Shown: positions 39,269 to 47,115 of the stretch, piece after piece
How the letters are laid out: each line of letters begins with the position of its first letter
Position numbering within the stretch: the stretch's first letter is position 1
Assembly: GCA_964637835.1 (NCBI GenBank)
Contig: CAZWYF010000017.1
Location: 1 to 64,000, forward strand
DNA length: 64,000 nt
Direction: 5' to 3'
Origin: Glo-17 sp964637835
GTDB lineage: Bacteria > Krumholzibacteriota > Krumholzibacteriia > LZORAL124-64-63
The notes under the pieces: model-generated
The model's database searches: none
What the model was told of the DNA's origin: nothing
Seen by the model: the letters and a program-made list of their open reading frames with translations, nothing else
Program-made: the position numbers and the translations under genes

Positions 39269-40339
39269 ATGCGTTCTGTGATCTTGATGATCTTCGTCGG
39301 ACTGCTGACGGGGTTCGCCGTCGCCGGTCCGCCACCGTGGGCGGAGAAATCCTTGCCGGCCGCTACTGCGCCCACCGCCGTCGACCGCGACCTCGTCGGC
39401 GACACCGTCGCCGACGCCCTGCCCATCGAGTCGCTGCCATTCGCCGACACCGGCTCGACCTGCGGCTACGCCGACGACTACGACGCACGTTGCTGGCAAC
39501 CGTCGACCGCGCCGGATCTGGTCTACAGCTTCACGCCGGCCACGGACACGTTCCTGGACATCGATCTCTGTGGTTCCGCGTACGATACCAAGGTGATCGT
39601 TCTCGATGCCGATCTGGGTGAGTACGGCTGCAGTGACGACTACTACTACTACGCGGACGACCCCTGCGGGGAGGACAATGCGTTCCTGGACGCCCTGCCT
39701 GTCAATGGCGGCGAGATCTACTACATCATCATCGATGGCTGGGGAGGCCAGTGCGGGGAGTACGAGCTGTCCATCACCGAGACGCTCCCCATCGAGGTCG
39801 TATGCCCGGTTGGCGCGTCGCTCGAGGGAGAGCCGCCACTGGTGGACGGGTACTTCGACCTGTACAACGGCGAGTGCGACAGCGACCCCGAGGATCCGCT
39901 GGCCCATGTGCTGCCGGTGGTGGCGAACGCCAACGGCGAGGCCGTCGTCTGTGGAACATCTGGCTACTGGCGCGACCATGCGTGGTTTCCCATCCACTGG
40001 GACACGGATTTCTACGCGGCGTGGGGAGCCGTGGGTATGGACATGGAGGTCGAGATCGAGGTGGAGCACGCGGTCTACCTGGTCGAGCGCATCATCCCGG
40101 ACGGTGACTGTGCTGCCGCCTCGTTCGCCGGAGCGGTCTGGGTCCCAGCCGAGTCGTCGGGATCGCTACTCTGCTCGGGGCTGGGGCCGGACCAACCGCG
40201 CTACTTCGTCGTCTGGCCGCTCAACCAGACCTACCCCTACCACGAATACGACTACGTGCTCCGCTTCACGGGCCTGTTGCCGGAGCCCGTGGCCGTGGAA
40301 GCCGCGACGCTGAGTGACATCAAGGGTCTGTTCCGCTGA
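39269..40339 (+). CDS. Secreted protein with C-terminal VEAATLSDIKGLFR tail
   Basis: A 356-residue exported protein with a signal peptide (residues 1-19), a Cys-containing beta-sandwich-like domain (STCGYADDYDARCW, APDLVYSFTPATDTFLDIDLCGS, the pattern of pre-peptidase/bacterial Ig-like domains) and a second acidic region. No catalytic motif is seen. It ends PVAVEAATLSDIKGLFR, much like the end of the protein at 44561-45064 (PVPVEAWTFSTLKGVFGG), suggesting a common surface-targeting or processing signal. GGAGGAG precedes the ATG. It stands alone; its stop is followed within five bases by the duplicated nikO fragment. Confidence 0.75.
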   Translation: MRSVILMIFVGLLTGFAVAGPPPWAEKSLPAATAPTAVDRDLVGDTVADALPIESLPFADTGSTCGYADDYDARCWQPSTAPDLVYSFTPATDTFLDIDLCGSAYDTKVIVLDADLGEYGCSDDYYYYADDPCGEDNAFLDALPVNGGEIYYIIIDGWGGQCGEYELSITETLPIEVVCPVGASLEGEPPLVDGYFDLYNGECDSDPEDPLAHVLPVVANANGEAVVCGTSGYWRDHAWFPIHWDTDFYAAWGAVGMDMEVEIEVEHAVYLVERIIPDGDCAAASFAGAVWVPAESSGSLLCSGLGPDQPRYFVVWPLNQTYPYHEYDYVLRFTGLLPEPVAVEAATLSDIKGLFR

Positions 40340-40344
40340 GAAGC

Positions 40345-40611
40345 CCGGCATCGCCCATCTCTGGGACCGCCCGCCCACCGACCTCAGCCGTGGCGAGAAG
40401 CAGCGCGTGGCCCTCGCCGCGCTGCTGGTGCTCGAGCCGCGGGTCCTGCTCCTGGATGAGCCGACGGCCGCCCTCGATCCCCGCTCCACGGGCTGGCTGG
40501 TGGACTTCCTGCAGGACCGCGCCGTCACCACCGTGACCGCCACGCACAACCTCTCCCTGGCGCCGGAGCTGGGCCATCGCGCCGTGGTCCTGGGCGAGGA
40601 CCACACCGTCC
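40345..40611 (+). repeat. 267-bp direct repeat, copy 2 (orphan nikO fragment)
   Basis: An exact copy of nikO bases 37830-38096, carrying the ABC signature, Walker B and switch-His codons but neither Walker A nor a start. It cannot make a working ATPase. It begins five bases after the stop of the secreted protein and ends at a remnant reading frame on the other strand. Confidence 0.9.
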
Positions 40612-40621
40612 GGCACGACGC

Positions 40622-40907
40622 AGACGACATACTCGACGTGCCTGGTTGTCGGCTCGAACCCGGGGCTGTCGCGATCGAGTGCCTCTGGATCAGAGCCGAG
40701 CAGGCTTGCGGCATAGAAGACCTGCTCCAGAGCCGTGGCCGGGATGTATTCGCCGCCACAGTCGTTGTTCGGCATGCCCAGGTTCGGCTCGTTGGTCTGG
40801 AGACGGATCTTCTTCCCGTTCAGTACGAAGCTGCGTTCCCTCCTGGGCACGTCGTTGTCGATGGTTCTCCCCGAGGCCTCGAAGATCTCGCGGGGCTCAT
40901 GAGCCGA
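40622..40907 (-). pseudogene. Possible gene remnant cut by the nikO duplication
   Basis: On the minus strand, 95 codons read as natural-looking protein (for example RTIDNDVPRRERSFVLNGKK and NEPNLGMPNNDCGGEYIPAT), then run into the antisense of the nikO copy, where the sense ends. Upstream of 40907 the frame becomes Arg-rich and no start is clear; a GTG at 40850 is possible. I recognise no family. It may be a gene truncated at one or both ends by the rearrangement that placed the nikO fragment here. Confidence 0.3.
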
Positions 40908-41043
40908 CCGGCGGTGCAGGCCGGTGAACCACGTTCTTCGTCGTCTCCATGTCAGCGGTGACCATCGCTTTCGCGGTGAACTCCGGTCTCTTCGTGGCCG
41001 ATGATCCCGATCCGAGCGTGGCGGTCAAATTCGCGCCCAGCGT

Positions 41044-41179
41044 CGCGAAGCCGGGACTCCCGAGGGCGGTCGCGTCCGTTTCCCTGGCCCTCGATTCGAG
41101 ACGGACTGGTCGCGGTGGTTCAATCTCCCCGATTCAGGCGCGATCCGGGGTGTCAGGAAGCAGGACCCTGCGGTTGAAT
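41044..41179 (+). repeat. 136-bp dispersed repeat, copy B
   Basis: Begins CGCGAAGCCGG and ends GCGGTTGAAT. It shares CCGATTC-(A/G)-GGCGCGATCCGG with copy A at the same internal position. Confidence 0.7.
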
Positions 41180-41297
41180 TTCGTATCTCTCAGCGGTCCG
41201 GCCACGAGGTCCTCGCCGACGAGTCGTGGAGCGACGACAACCACCGCGGCCACCGGAGCCGCGCCCAGATGAGCCGTTGGGTCCCATGTGCGGCATA

Positions 41298-41327
41298 TTG
41301 ACAACTTGATGTCAAAAAATGTAGGAT
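41298..41327 (+). promoter_or_regulatory. Promoter with TTGACA-N6-TGTCAA inverted repeat
   Basis: TTGACA (41298-41303) and TAGGAT (41322-41327) are 18 bases apart. The -35 hexamer starts a perfect inverted repeat TTGACA-N6-TGTCAA (41298-41315). The transcript leader to the ATG at 41434 would be about 100 bases. Confidence 0.6.
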
Positions 41328-41433
41328 CCGCCAAGAGGGGATTCGGAGACTGAACGAGCACATACGACTCCTCGGCTGGTCTTCTCGATTTCCGAACCCG
41401 ATACCCAATTTTACCTGAGCGATTGGGGTCATC

Positions 41434-43565
41434 ATGCGAATTTCCAGCCCCGTTCCGTCCATCCCGCCGATCCTTGTGATCCTGGCGACCTGTTTCCTGC
41501 TCGTTCCCGGAAACAACGCCCTGGCCAATCCTCACGACACGGCGCGTGAGGTGTTCGACTCCGCGGAGGTCCATGTCCAGGTCGTCGATGGCGCCAGCGC
41601 CGTCGAGGGAGCGACGGTCAAGATCGACCTGAACGGAGATGGCCTCTGGGACGAGGTCGAGGAACCCATGCAGGTCACGGATTCCGGAGGTCTGGCGGTC
41701 TTCTCGGGCATCGTGTCCATCGAGCGGCCGGACGACCCCAGCGAGGTAGTCGCTGACGGTGGTTGGTCTCCATCGCGACTGCAGACCGGCAACCTCCGCG
41801 GCACGATCGGCGCGGCGGAGTTCCAGCTGGACTTCGTGACGCCAGCCGGCGCCGGAACCGCCTCGCTGGCGGTCTTCGACGTGAGGGGCCGCCGCATCGC
41901 CCACGTCCGTGGCAGCGGCGACCTGGACCTCGCGATCCCCCGCTCGGCGCCGGCCGGCGTCTACTTCGTGCGCCTGAGCGCCGGCAACGCTGCGCCGGTC
42001 ACGCACCGCTTCACGAGCGTCAACGTCAGGACCCGCGCGCTGACCGCGCATCGAGTGACACCGGCCGAGGCGGTGGCCGCGGGCTGGCTCGTCGCGCCTC
42101 CATCGGCCGGGTCGGCCAAGACCGAGGATGTGCACCGCATCAATCTCATGGTCGAGCATCCGGACTTCGAGTCCATCGTCCAGCCGGAGATCCTCGTCGC
42201 CGGTCTCAACGAGTTTACCGTCGACCTCGCCGGAGCAGCGGACGCCGCCGTGGTCATCCTCGAGGTCGGCAACCCGACCGAGCGCGAGGCTGCGGCGTTC
42301 GCCATGCTCACGGACCTGGATCGCACGCCGGTCTACGTCGCTGCAGCCGACGTCGAGGTCGACACGCTGACGGCCCTCGGCCTCGTGGTGGCGACCGAGG
42401 ACGGTGCGTTGACGGCCGTGGACATCGACGATGCCATCGCTGCCGGCTGCCGGGTCCTGCTGTTCCACGACGCGGGTGCCGTCCTTGGTGGCAGCTGGAG
42501 CACCGGCAGCCTCACGGGCTACCGCGACCTGATCGTCGAGAGCGACGCGATCTTCCTGGACGGCTACGGGTCGAACCTCGCGGCCAGGATCCAGGACTCC
42601 GGCTACGGCTATCGCATCTCCGGCAGCTACCCCGCGGGCTGGACGGTGATCGGCTGCAACTCCGTCAACGACAGCTACAAGACCGTCCTCTACCGCGAGC
42701 ACGCCAGCGGCGGCAAGGGCCTGATCTACTGCTACCAGCCGGGGGGGTACTCGGGAGTCGGCGAGAACGTCGCGGACCTGATCCACCGCTGGCTCGCCGG
42801 TACGGCCGCTTTCCCGGGCGTGACCGTCCCGGCGGGCCACGCGGCGTTCGTGATCACCGGGTATGACGACACCACGCCCGAGCTGACCCCGCAGGAGACC
42901 GCGCACTACAGCCAGCTCTTGATGCAGGGCCTGGACGTGACGTTCGTCCGGTTCAGCCGCCTCGCCGATTCGGACCTCTCGGCGGCNNNNNNNNNNNNNN
43001 NNNNNNNNNNNNNNNNNNNNNNNNNNNNNNNNNNNNNNNNNNNNNNNNNNNNNNNNNNNNNNNNNNNNNNNNNNNNNNNNNNNNNNTGGACGTGACGTTC
43101 GTCCGGTTCAGCCGCCTCGCCGATTCGGACCTCTCGGCGGCCACCATCGTCACCGCGACCGATTACCCGAGCCTCGACCGCCACACGATCACCGCGGCGC
43201 TCGCCGACGGTCCAGCCGTCATGCTGGTGCACACGGCCGCCGCATGCCTGGGTGGCGACTGGGGCTACAGCAGCATCTCCGGGTATCGGGACCTCCTGGT
43301 GGAGTCGGCCACGGACTTCCTCTCCGGTCACGCCCCCGACCAGACTCTGACCGTTCAGGACTCGGGCACGGCATACCGGATCGCCAGTTCGTACCCGACG
43401 GGCTGGTCGATCCTCGGGTGCAACACAGTCAACAGCAGCTACCGCACCGCCTTCTCGCATACATCGGGAGGCAGCCGCGGCGCGATCTTCACCTACGACC
43501 CGTCCACTTACTCCGATGACGGCGACGATGTCGCCGCAGCCATCGTGACCTGGCTCAGGGAGTGA
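41434..43565 (+). CDS. Secreted protein with two tandem copies of an unknown domain (split by false gap)
   Basis: As deposited, the frame runs into 100 Ns at 42987 and resumes in another frame. Collapsing the 55-base duplicate at the gap edges (42932-42986 equals 43087-43141) gives one continuous protein of about 658 residues. It has a signal peptide (residues 1-31), an Ig-like region, a FlgD-like segment (LAVFDVRGRRIAHV...APAGVYFVRLSAG), then two homologous domains of roughly 185 residues. Shared motifs are (S)GYRDL(I/L)VES, RI(S/A)SSYP(A/T)GW(T/S)(V/I)(I/L)GCN(S/T)VN and GGxxGxIxxYxP. No family or catalytic site is recognised. It ends TWLRE without a sorting tail. Confidence 0.75.
42987..43086. 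other. Assembly gap of 100 N with identical 55-bp edges
   Basis: The 55 bases before the Ns (42932-42986) recur exactly after them (43087-43141). A gap of conventional length between overlapping contig ends is the simplest explanation; the real distance is probably zero. Confidence 0.9.
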
Positions 43566-43586
43566 TCCGCACGGCATCCGGCCTGG

Positions 43587-43622
43587 TCCGGCGGCGCGAG
43601 CGGCGACGCCCGCGCCGCCGGA
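43587..43622 (+). terminator. Perfect 12-bp hairpin after the tandem-domain gene
   Basis: TCCGGCGGCGCG (43587-43598) pairs exactly with CGCGCCGCCGGA (43611-43622), 22 bases past the stop. No T-run follows. Confidence 0.55.
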
Positions 43623-43723
43623 TCGCGCCAGAAGGCAGGACGAACGCGCGTGGTGGCACATGGAGGGCCAGGACGATGCACGGGGTCCGCCAGGTGAATC
43701 GGGTAGTTGGGGGGAGTAAGCCG

Positions 43724-43743
43724 ACATTTCCCCGGGGAGATGT
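43724..43743. repeat. Near-perfect 20-bp palindrome
   Basis: ACATTTCCCCGGGGAGATGT is self-complementary except for one symmetric pair. It lies in the spacer and could be a protein-binding site or hairpin. Confidence 0.4.
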
Positions 43744-43890
43744 TCTTTTGTGAGAGTTCCACAGGATACCTGGGATGGACGCCACCGGACAACACCGAGC
43801 GATCGGTCCTCGAGTGCCGCCGAACCCCAAACCGGGAGCGAAGGAGACGGGCCGGTCTGCTCGCTCTGGGGGCCGAGTCGCGCTCGGCAG

Positions 43891-44026
43891 CGCAAAGCCG
43901 GGATTCGCGAGGCCGCTGGTGGCCGCTTCGCCGGGCTCCGATCTCGAACGAGACGATGGCGTGCCACGATCTTCCCGAATCAAGCGCGACCCAGGGCCTC
44001 GGGAGGCCGGACCACGCGGCTGAAGC
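43891..44026 (+). repeat. 136-bp dispersed repeat, copy C
   Basis: Begins CGCAAAGCCGG and ends GCGGCTGAAG. It is more diverged than A and B but the same length. The AGCCG near the start and CGGCT near the end remain complementary, where copy A has AACCG and CGGTT. Confidence 0.65.
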
Positions 44027-44121
44027 TCTCATTCCCGGTGAGACCATGATGATGAATGGTCACCGCAAATCGCCGCTCGCCGCACCACCCATCATGATGG
44101 CGAGGAATTTGACCCGAGGTA

Positions 44122-44152
44122 CCGCTGAGGTACACCAGCGGTGTACCTCAGC
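44122..44152. repeat. Perfect 13-bp inverted repeat with 5-base loop
   Basis: CGCTGAGGTACAC (44122-44134) and GTGTACCTCAGCG (44140-44152) flank the loop CAGCG. It lies far from either neighbouring gene and lacks a T-run, so it is not an obvious terminator. Confidence 0.65.
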
Positions 44153-44228
44153 GAAACATTGCCGCAAAAGTCATCCCGTTTCCGTGATATTGCCAATCCA
44201 CCGCGCTGCGGCCGACACGCCTTTACCC

Positions 44229-44363
44229 GCTGCACTCCAGCCCGCTGCACTCCAGCCCGCTGCACTCCAGCGCGCCACATTCCAGCGCGCCACATTCCAG
44301 CGCGCCACATTCCAGCCCGCCACACTCCAGCCCGCCGCACTCTCGCCCGCCACGCTCCGCCCG
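44229..44363. repeat. 15-bp tandem repeat, about nine units
   Basis: Units of the type GCTGCACTCCAGCCC, drifting to GCCACATTCCAGCGC and GCCGCACTCTCGCCC, follow each other from 44229. In one frame they read as AALQP/ATFQR pentapeptides, like a pentapeptide-repeat protein, but no credible start or complete gene is attached. Confidence 0.7.
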
Positions 44364-44560
44364 CCGCACCGCTGACGGCTGCGCCACGTCATCCTCGCCC
44401 ACGGATTCGCGCCTGCCTACTGCCCGGCCTGCAGCCATGACATCCTGATCCCGATCCCACCGCAGACGCAGCCCCAGAAACGGCCGGGCTGGCCACGGCC
44501 GAGCTCGATCCGGTATATTGATCCGCAGTGTTCGATATTGGTCTCAGGAGGGAGAATATC

Positions 44561-45064
44561 ATGATCCGCATCGTCACCATCGTCCTGGTCACGCTGATCG
44601 CGGGTGCCGCCGTCGCGCAGGATTGCCAGATGATCATGCTCTTCGAGAGCGACGGCGGGCTCGTCGACCAGATCGTCGTCGGCGCGGGCCCGTTGACGGG
44701 ACACCTGGTGCTGTCCTCCGACGTCGACGAGGTCTCGGCCTTCGAGGCGAGCCTGGAGATCACCCCGCCGGGGTCGCTCTTCGTGCTCGCGATGAGCGGG
44801 CCCAACGGATTCACCAACTACGGGGACATGGATGATCTCCTGGTCGGGTACGGCACGCCGGTGCCCACCTCCGATCCGACGATCCTGTGCTCCTTCGAGC
44901 TCCAGGTGACTTCCAGCGCGCACGTCGTGATCTGCGTCGACGACGTGGAGATCGGCGGGGACGAGATCGCGTATCCGTGCGAGGGCGGGTGTTCGGAGAT
45001 CAATCCGCCGGTGCCCGTCGAGGCGTGGACGTTCAGTACGTTGAAGGGGGTGTTCGGGGGATAG
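44561..45064 (+). CDS. Small secreted protein with VEAWTFSTLKGVFGG tail
   Basis: A 167-residue exported protein. The signal peptide is residues 1-19 (ending AVA-QD); the mature part is one beta-rich domain (GPLTGHLVLSSDVDEVSAFEASLEI, ILCSFELQVTSSAHVVICVDDVEIGG) similar in outline to cohesin-like or Ig-like domains, with four Cys in the mature chain. The ATG at 44561 follows AGGAGGGAG with correct spacing. The C-terminus PVPVEAWTFSTLKGVFGG matches that of the protein at 39269-40339, so both may be handled by the same surface-sorting route. No enzymatic motif is seen. Confidence 0.75.
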   Translation: MIRIVTIVLVTLIAGAAVAQDCQMIMLFESDGGLVDQIVVGAGPLTGHLVLSSDVDEVSAFEASLEITPPGSLFVLAMSGPNGFTNYGDMDDLLVGYGTPVPTSDPTILCSFELQVTSSAHVVICVDDVEIGGDEIAYPCEGGCSEINPPVPVEAWTFSTLKGVFGG

Positions 45065-45190
45065 CGGCTCGGGACTGTCGTCGGTCGGGAGCCTGGCAAG
45101 CAGGAACGCTTCCTCGTAGACTGCCATGAACAGCATCTGGACCCGTGAGCCCGGGCCGCCGGTCCATCGCCCAGCCGACGGGAGCCCACC

Positions 45191-46690
45191 ATGCGCCCTC
45201 TGCCCACCGCCGGATCGCTCGCCGCCCTGACCGTGATGTCCGCGGCCCTCCTGCTCTGCTTCGCCGCACCCGCCACCGCCGCCACCGCCTCCACCGCCAC
45301 CATCGCCTGGCGCGTGGAGATCGACGGCCGGGTCAACATCCCGGTGGCCCTCGGCCCGGACGGCGAGATCGCCGTCCAGGGCTTCGAGCTGGTGGTCATC
45401 GAGCCCGACGGTTCGGTGCGCTGGCGTCAGGACATGGCCCTGCCGCTGGACAACCGCATGTGCTCCATCGACCAGGCCGGTCGCATCTACGCGGCCACGG
45501 GCAACGACCTGCGCGCCTTCGCGCCCGACGGCACCTTGCTGTGGACCGCCCTCGAGAACGACGACGGCTTCCGCCCCTACGCCGGGCCCAGCGTGGGCCC
45601 GGACGGGAACATCTACGTGCTCGACGTCACGCCCCTGGCCCTCGGTGGCCGCGGCTTCGTCTCCCTGACGCCCGACGGCGACGTCCGCTGGGATCATCCG
45701 CACGAGTACTGGGCCCTGGCCGAGCTGGGCGCCGCCACCCGCCGCGAGATCGCCTTCGCCGATGGCCTGGCCCTGGTCAGTTCCCCGGGGATGCCCTGCG
45801 AGGGCAGTTGCCTCGCCTCCGGCGTGATGGCCTTCACCCCGGACGGGGACGTGGCCTGGTCCGTGGAGACCAGTACCCCCCACTGGCTCTCGCCCGCGGT
45901 GCCGGGCAAGGTCTTCCTGGCGCGTGACCTGCAGGCCTTCGACATCCTCGACACCGCAGACGGCAGCGTCACCCCGATCCCGCTCTCCCCGCAGCCCACC
46001 TACACCTTCAAGCGCGTGGCCGTGGGCCCCGACGGCACCGGCTACGTGGGCACCACGCCCAGCTCCGCGGGCATCCGGCGCCTCGATCCCTCGGGCACGT
46101 CGTCCGTCCTCGCCGGCGACCTCGGCGTGCCCGGCGTGCCGGCCGTCAGCCCCGACGGCTCGCTGCTGGTGGTTCCCACGGCGGAGTCGTTCCTGCCCTC
46201 GCTCAACACCCTGACCGGCCTCGACCCGCAGACCGGCACGGTGCTCTGGACGGTGCCCATGCCGCCGGGCGAGGACGGCCGGTTCCCCATGGCCATCGGC
46301 ATGCCGCGCTTCTCGGCCGACGGGCGGATGGTCTACCTGACCGCCGCGACCGTCGATCGGTCCTGGGTCTACGCCTTCGAGCTGCAGAGCCCCACGGGCG
46401 TGGACGACCAGGTCATCGGCGACCTCGCCGCCCTGGATCTGCGGGTGGTGACCAGCACCGGGTCCGCGGGCGCAGGCTTCCGGTTCGACCTGCCGGCGGC
46501 GGCGCCGGTGACCCTGGAGGTCTTCGACCTGCGCGGCCGCCGGGTGGCCACCGTGATCGACGGCGAGACGCTCGCCGCCGGCCAGACCACCCGCTCGTGG
46601 ACCCCGCGCCGCCTGGGGAGCGGGATGTACCTCGCGCGCCTGCAGGTCGGTCACCGCACGGCCACGGCCAGGCTCACCCTCGTGCGGTAG
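45191..46690 (+). CDS. Secreted beta-propeller protein with FlgD-like sorting domain
   Basis: A 499-residue exported protein. After a signal peptide (residues 1-30), about seven repeats of the PQQ/quinoprotein-like type follow, each with a DG-x-(I/L/V)-x-W pattern (PDGSVRWR, PDGTLLWT, PDGDVRWD, PDGDVAWS, TGTVLWT). They fold into a beta-propeller. The last 80 residues (FRFDLPAAAPVTLEVFDLRGRRVATVI...GSGMYLARLQ...LTLVR) are a FlgD-like C-terminal domain for secretion or anchoring. CGGGAG lies before the ATG. It appears monocistronic; function beyond surface display is unknown. Confidence 0.85.
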   Translation: MRPLPTAGSLAALTVMSAALLLCFAAPATAATASTATIAWRVEIDGRVNIPVALGPDGEIAVQGFELVVIEPDGSVRWRQDMALPLDNRMCSIDQAGRIYAATGNDLRAFAPDGTLLWTALENDDGFRPYAGPSVGPDGNIYVLDVTPLALGGRGFVSLTPDGDVRWDHPHEYWALAELGAATRREIAFADGLALVSSPGMPCEGSCLASGVMAFTPDGDVAWSVETSTPHWLSPAVPGKVFLARDLQAFDILDTADGSVTPIPLSPQPTYTFKRVAVGPDGTGYVGTTPSSAGIRRLDPSGTSSVLAGDLGVPGVPAVSPDGSLLVVPTAESFLPSLNTLTGLDPQTGTVLWTVPMPPGEDGRFPMAIGMPRFSADGRMVYLTAATVDRSWVYAFELQSPTGVDDQVIGDLAALDLRVVTSTGSAGAGFRFDLPAAAPVTLEVFDLRGRRVATVIDGETLAAGQTTRSWTPRRLGSGMYLARLQVGHRTATARLTLVR

Positions 46691-46719
46691 CCGGGCACCA
46701 CCGGACGCCGGCCGCGGGG

Positions 46720-47034
46720 TCAGTCCTTCCGCGGCCGGCGCACCGCGATCCGCTTGCCCGGATCCTGCCGCCGCGCGAACGCCACGAACCGCGCGATCCC
46801 CGGGTGCTTCCGCAGCGCGTCCAGCGTGCGATACCCCTCCGCCAGCTCCCGGGACGACAGCTCCGCGTGCACCGTCCGGTGACATGCCACGCACAGCGTC
46901 ACCGTCTGCTGCCGCGCGGCCTCCCGGTCGAAACCGGGACGACCCCGCAGCCGCGCATGCTCGCTGCGTGGGATCAGGTGGTGCTCGGTGAGGTCCGGCG
47001 CGGGCCGGCCGCAGAGGGCGCAGGTCTCGGGCAT
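46720..47034 (-). CDS. Small HNH-type zinc-finger nuclease-like protein
   Basis: A 104-residue protein with an HNH-type fold: a first zinc pair CALC, the catalytic-type motif LTEHHLIPRSEH, and a second pair CVACHRTVH. Such small HNH proteins are often annotated as restriction-endonuclease-like, but many are of unknown use. The C-terminal half (YRTLDALRKHPGIARFVAFARRQDPGKRIAVRRPRKD) is basic and helical and would bind nucleic acid. A start at 47034 fits the beginning of the domain. Most of this gene and its upstream region (46843-47115) is duplicated at 51966-52238, where the copy is truncated. Confidence 0.8.
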   Translation of the reverse strand: MPETCALCGRPAPDLTEHHLIPRSEHARLRGRPGFDREAARQQTVTLCVACHRTVHAELSSRELAEGYRTLDALRKHPGIARFVAFARRQDPGKRIAVRRPRKD

Positions 47035-47115
47035 GGGCAGAAGGATAGGACCACGCCGCCGGGTGCGCGAGGCCGGGCGCGCGATCACGCGGGGCCGATC
47101 CGGTCGCCGTACGTC
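46843..47115. repeat. 273-bp direct repeat, copy 1 (HNH gene and upstream)
   Basis: Matches 51966-52238 with four mismatches, so it is about 98.5% identical. The copies are 5.1 kb apart in the same orientation. Confidence 0.9.

Larger units (their letters stand above)
40908..41433. other. Spacer with repeat B and a promoter
   Basis: About 525 bases without a supported gene. It contains the second 136-bp repeat (41044-41179) and the promoter at 41298-41327. The remaining sequence shows no clear structure. Confidence 0.45.
43566..44560. other. 1-kb gene-free region rich in hairpins and repeats
   Basis: No supported gene lies between the two secreted-protein genes. The region holds a 12-bp hairpin (43587-43622), a near-palindrome around CCCCGGGG (43724-43743), 136-bp repeat C (43891-44026), a perfect 13-bp hairpin (44122-44152) and a 15-bp tandem repeat (44229-44363). 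Apparent long frames across it owe their length to repeats and high GC. Confidence 0.6.

Noticed and set aside
40345..40961. A second ABC ATPase gene
   Set aside because: It is an exact partial copy of nikO without Walker A, start or ribosome site.
38659..44026. The 136-bp repeats as integron attC sites
   Set aside because: Two copies end in a GTTRRRY-like heptamer, but the complementary RYYYAAC box is missing at the other end and no integrase gene is present.
43707..44375. A 222-codon frame ending in AALQP/ATFQR pentapeptides as a pentapeptide-repeat protein
   Set aside because: Only the last 45 codons have the repeat; the rest crosses a 136-bp repeat and a hairpin and looks non-coding, with no proper start.
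44097..44380. A CRISPR array
   Set aside because: The 15-bp units are contiguous with no spacers, and no cas genes are present.
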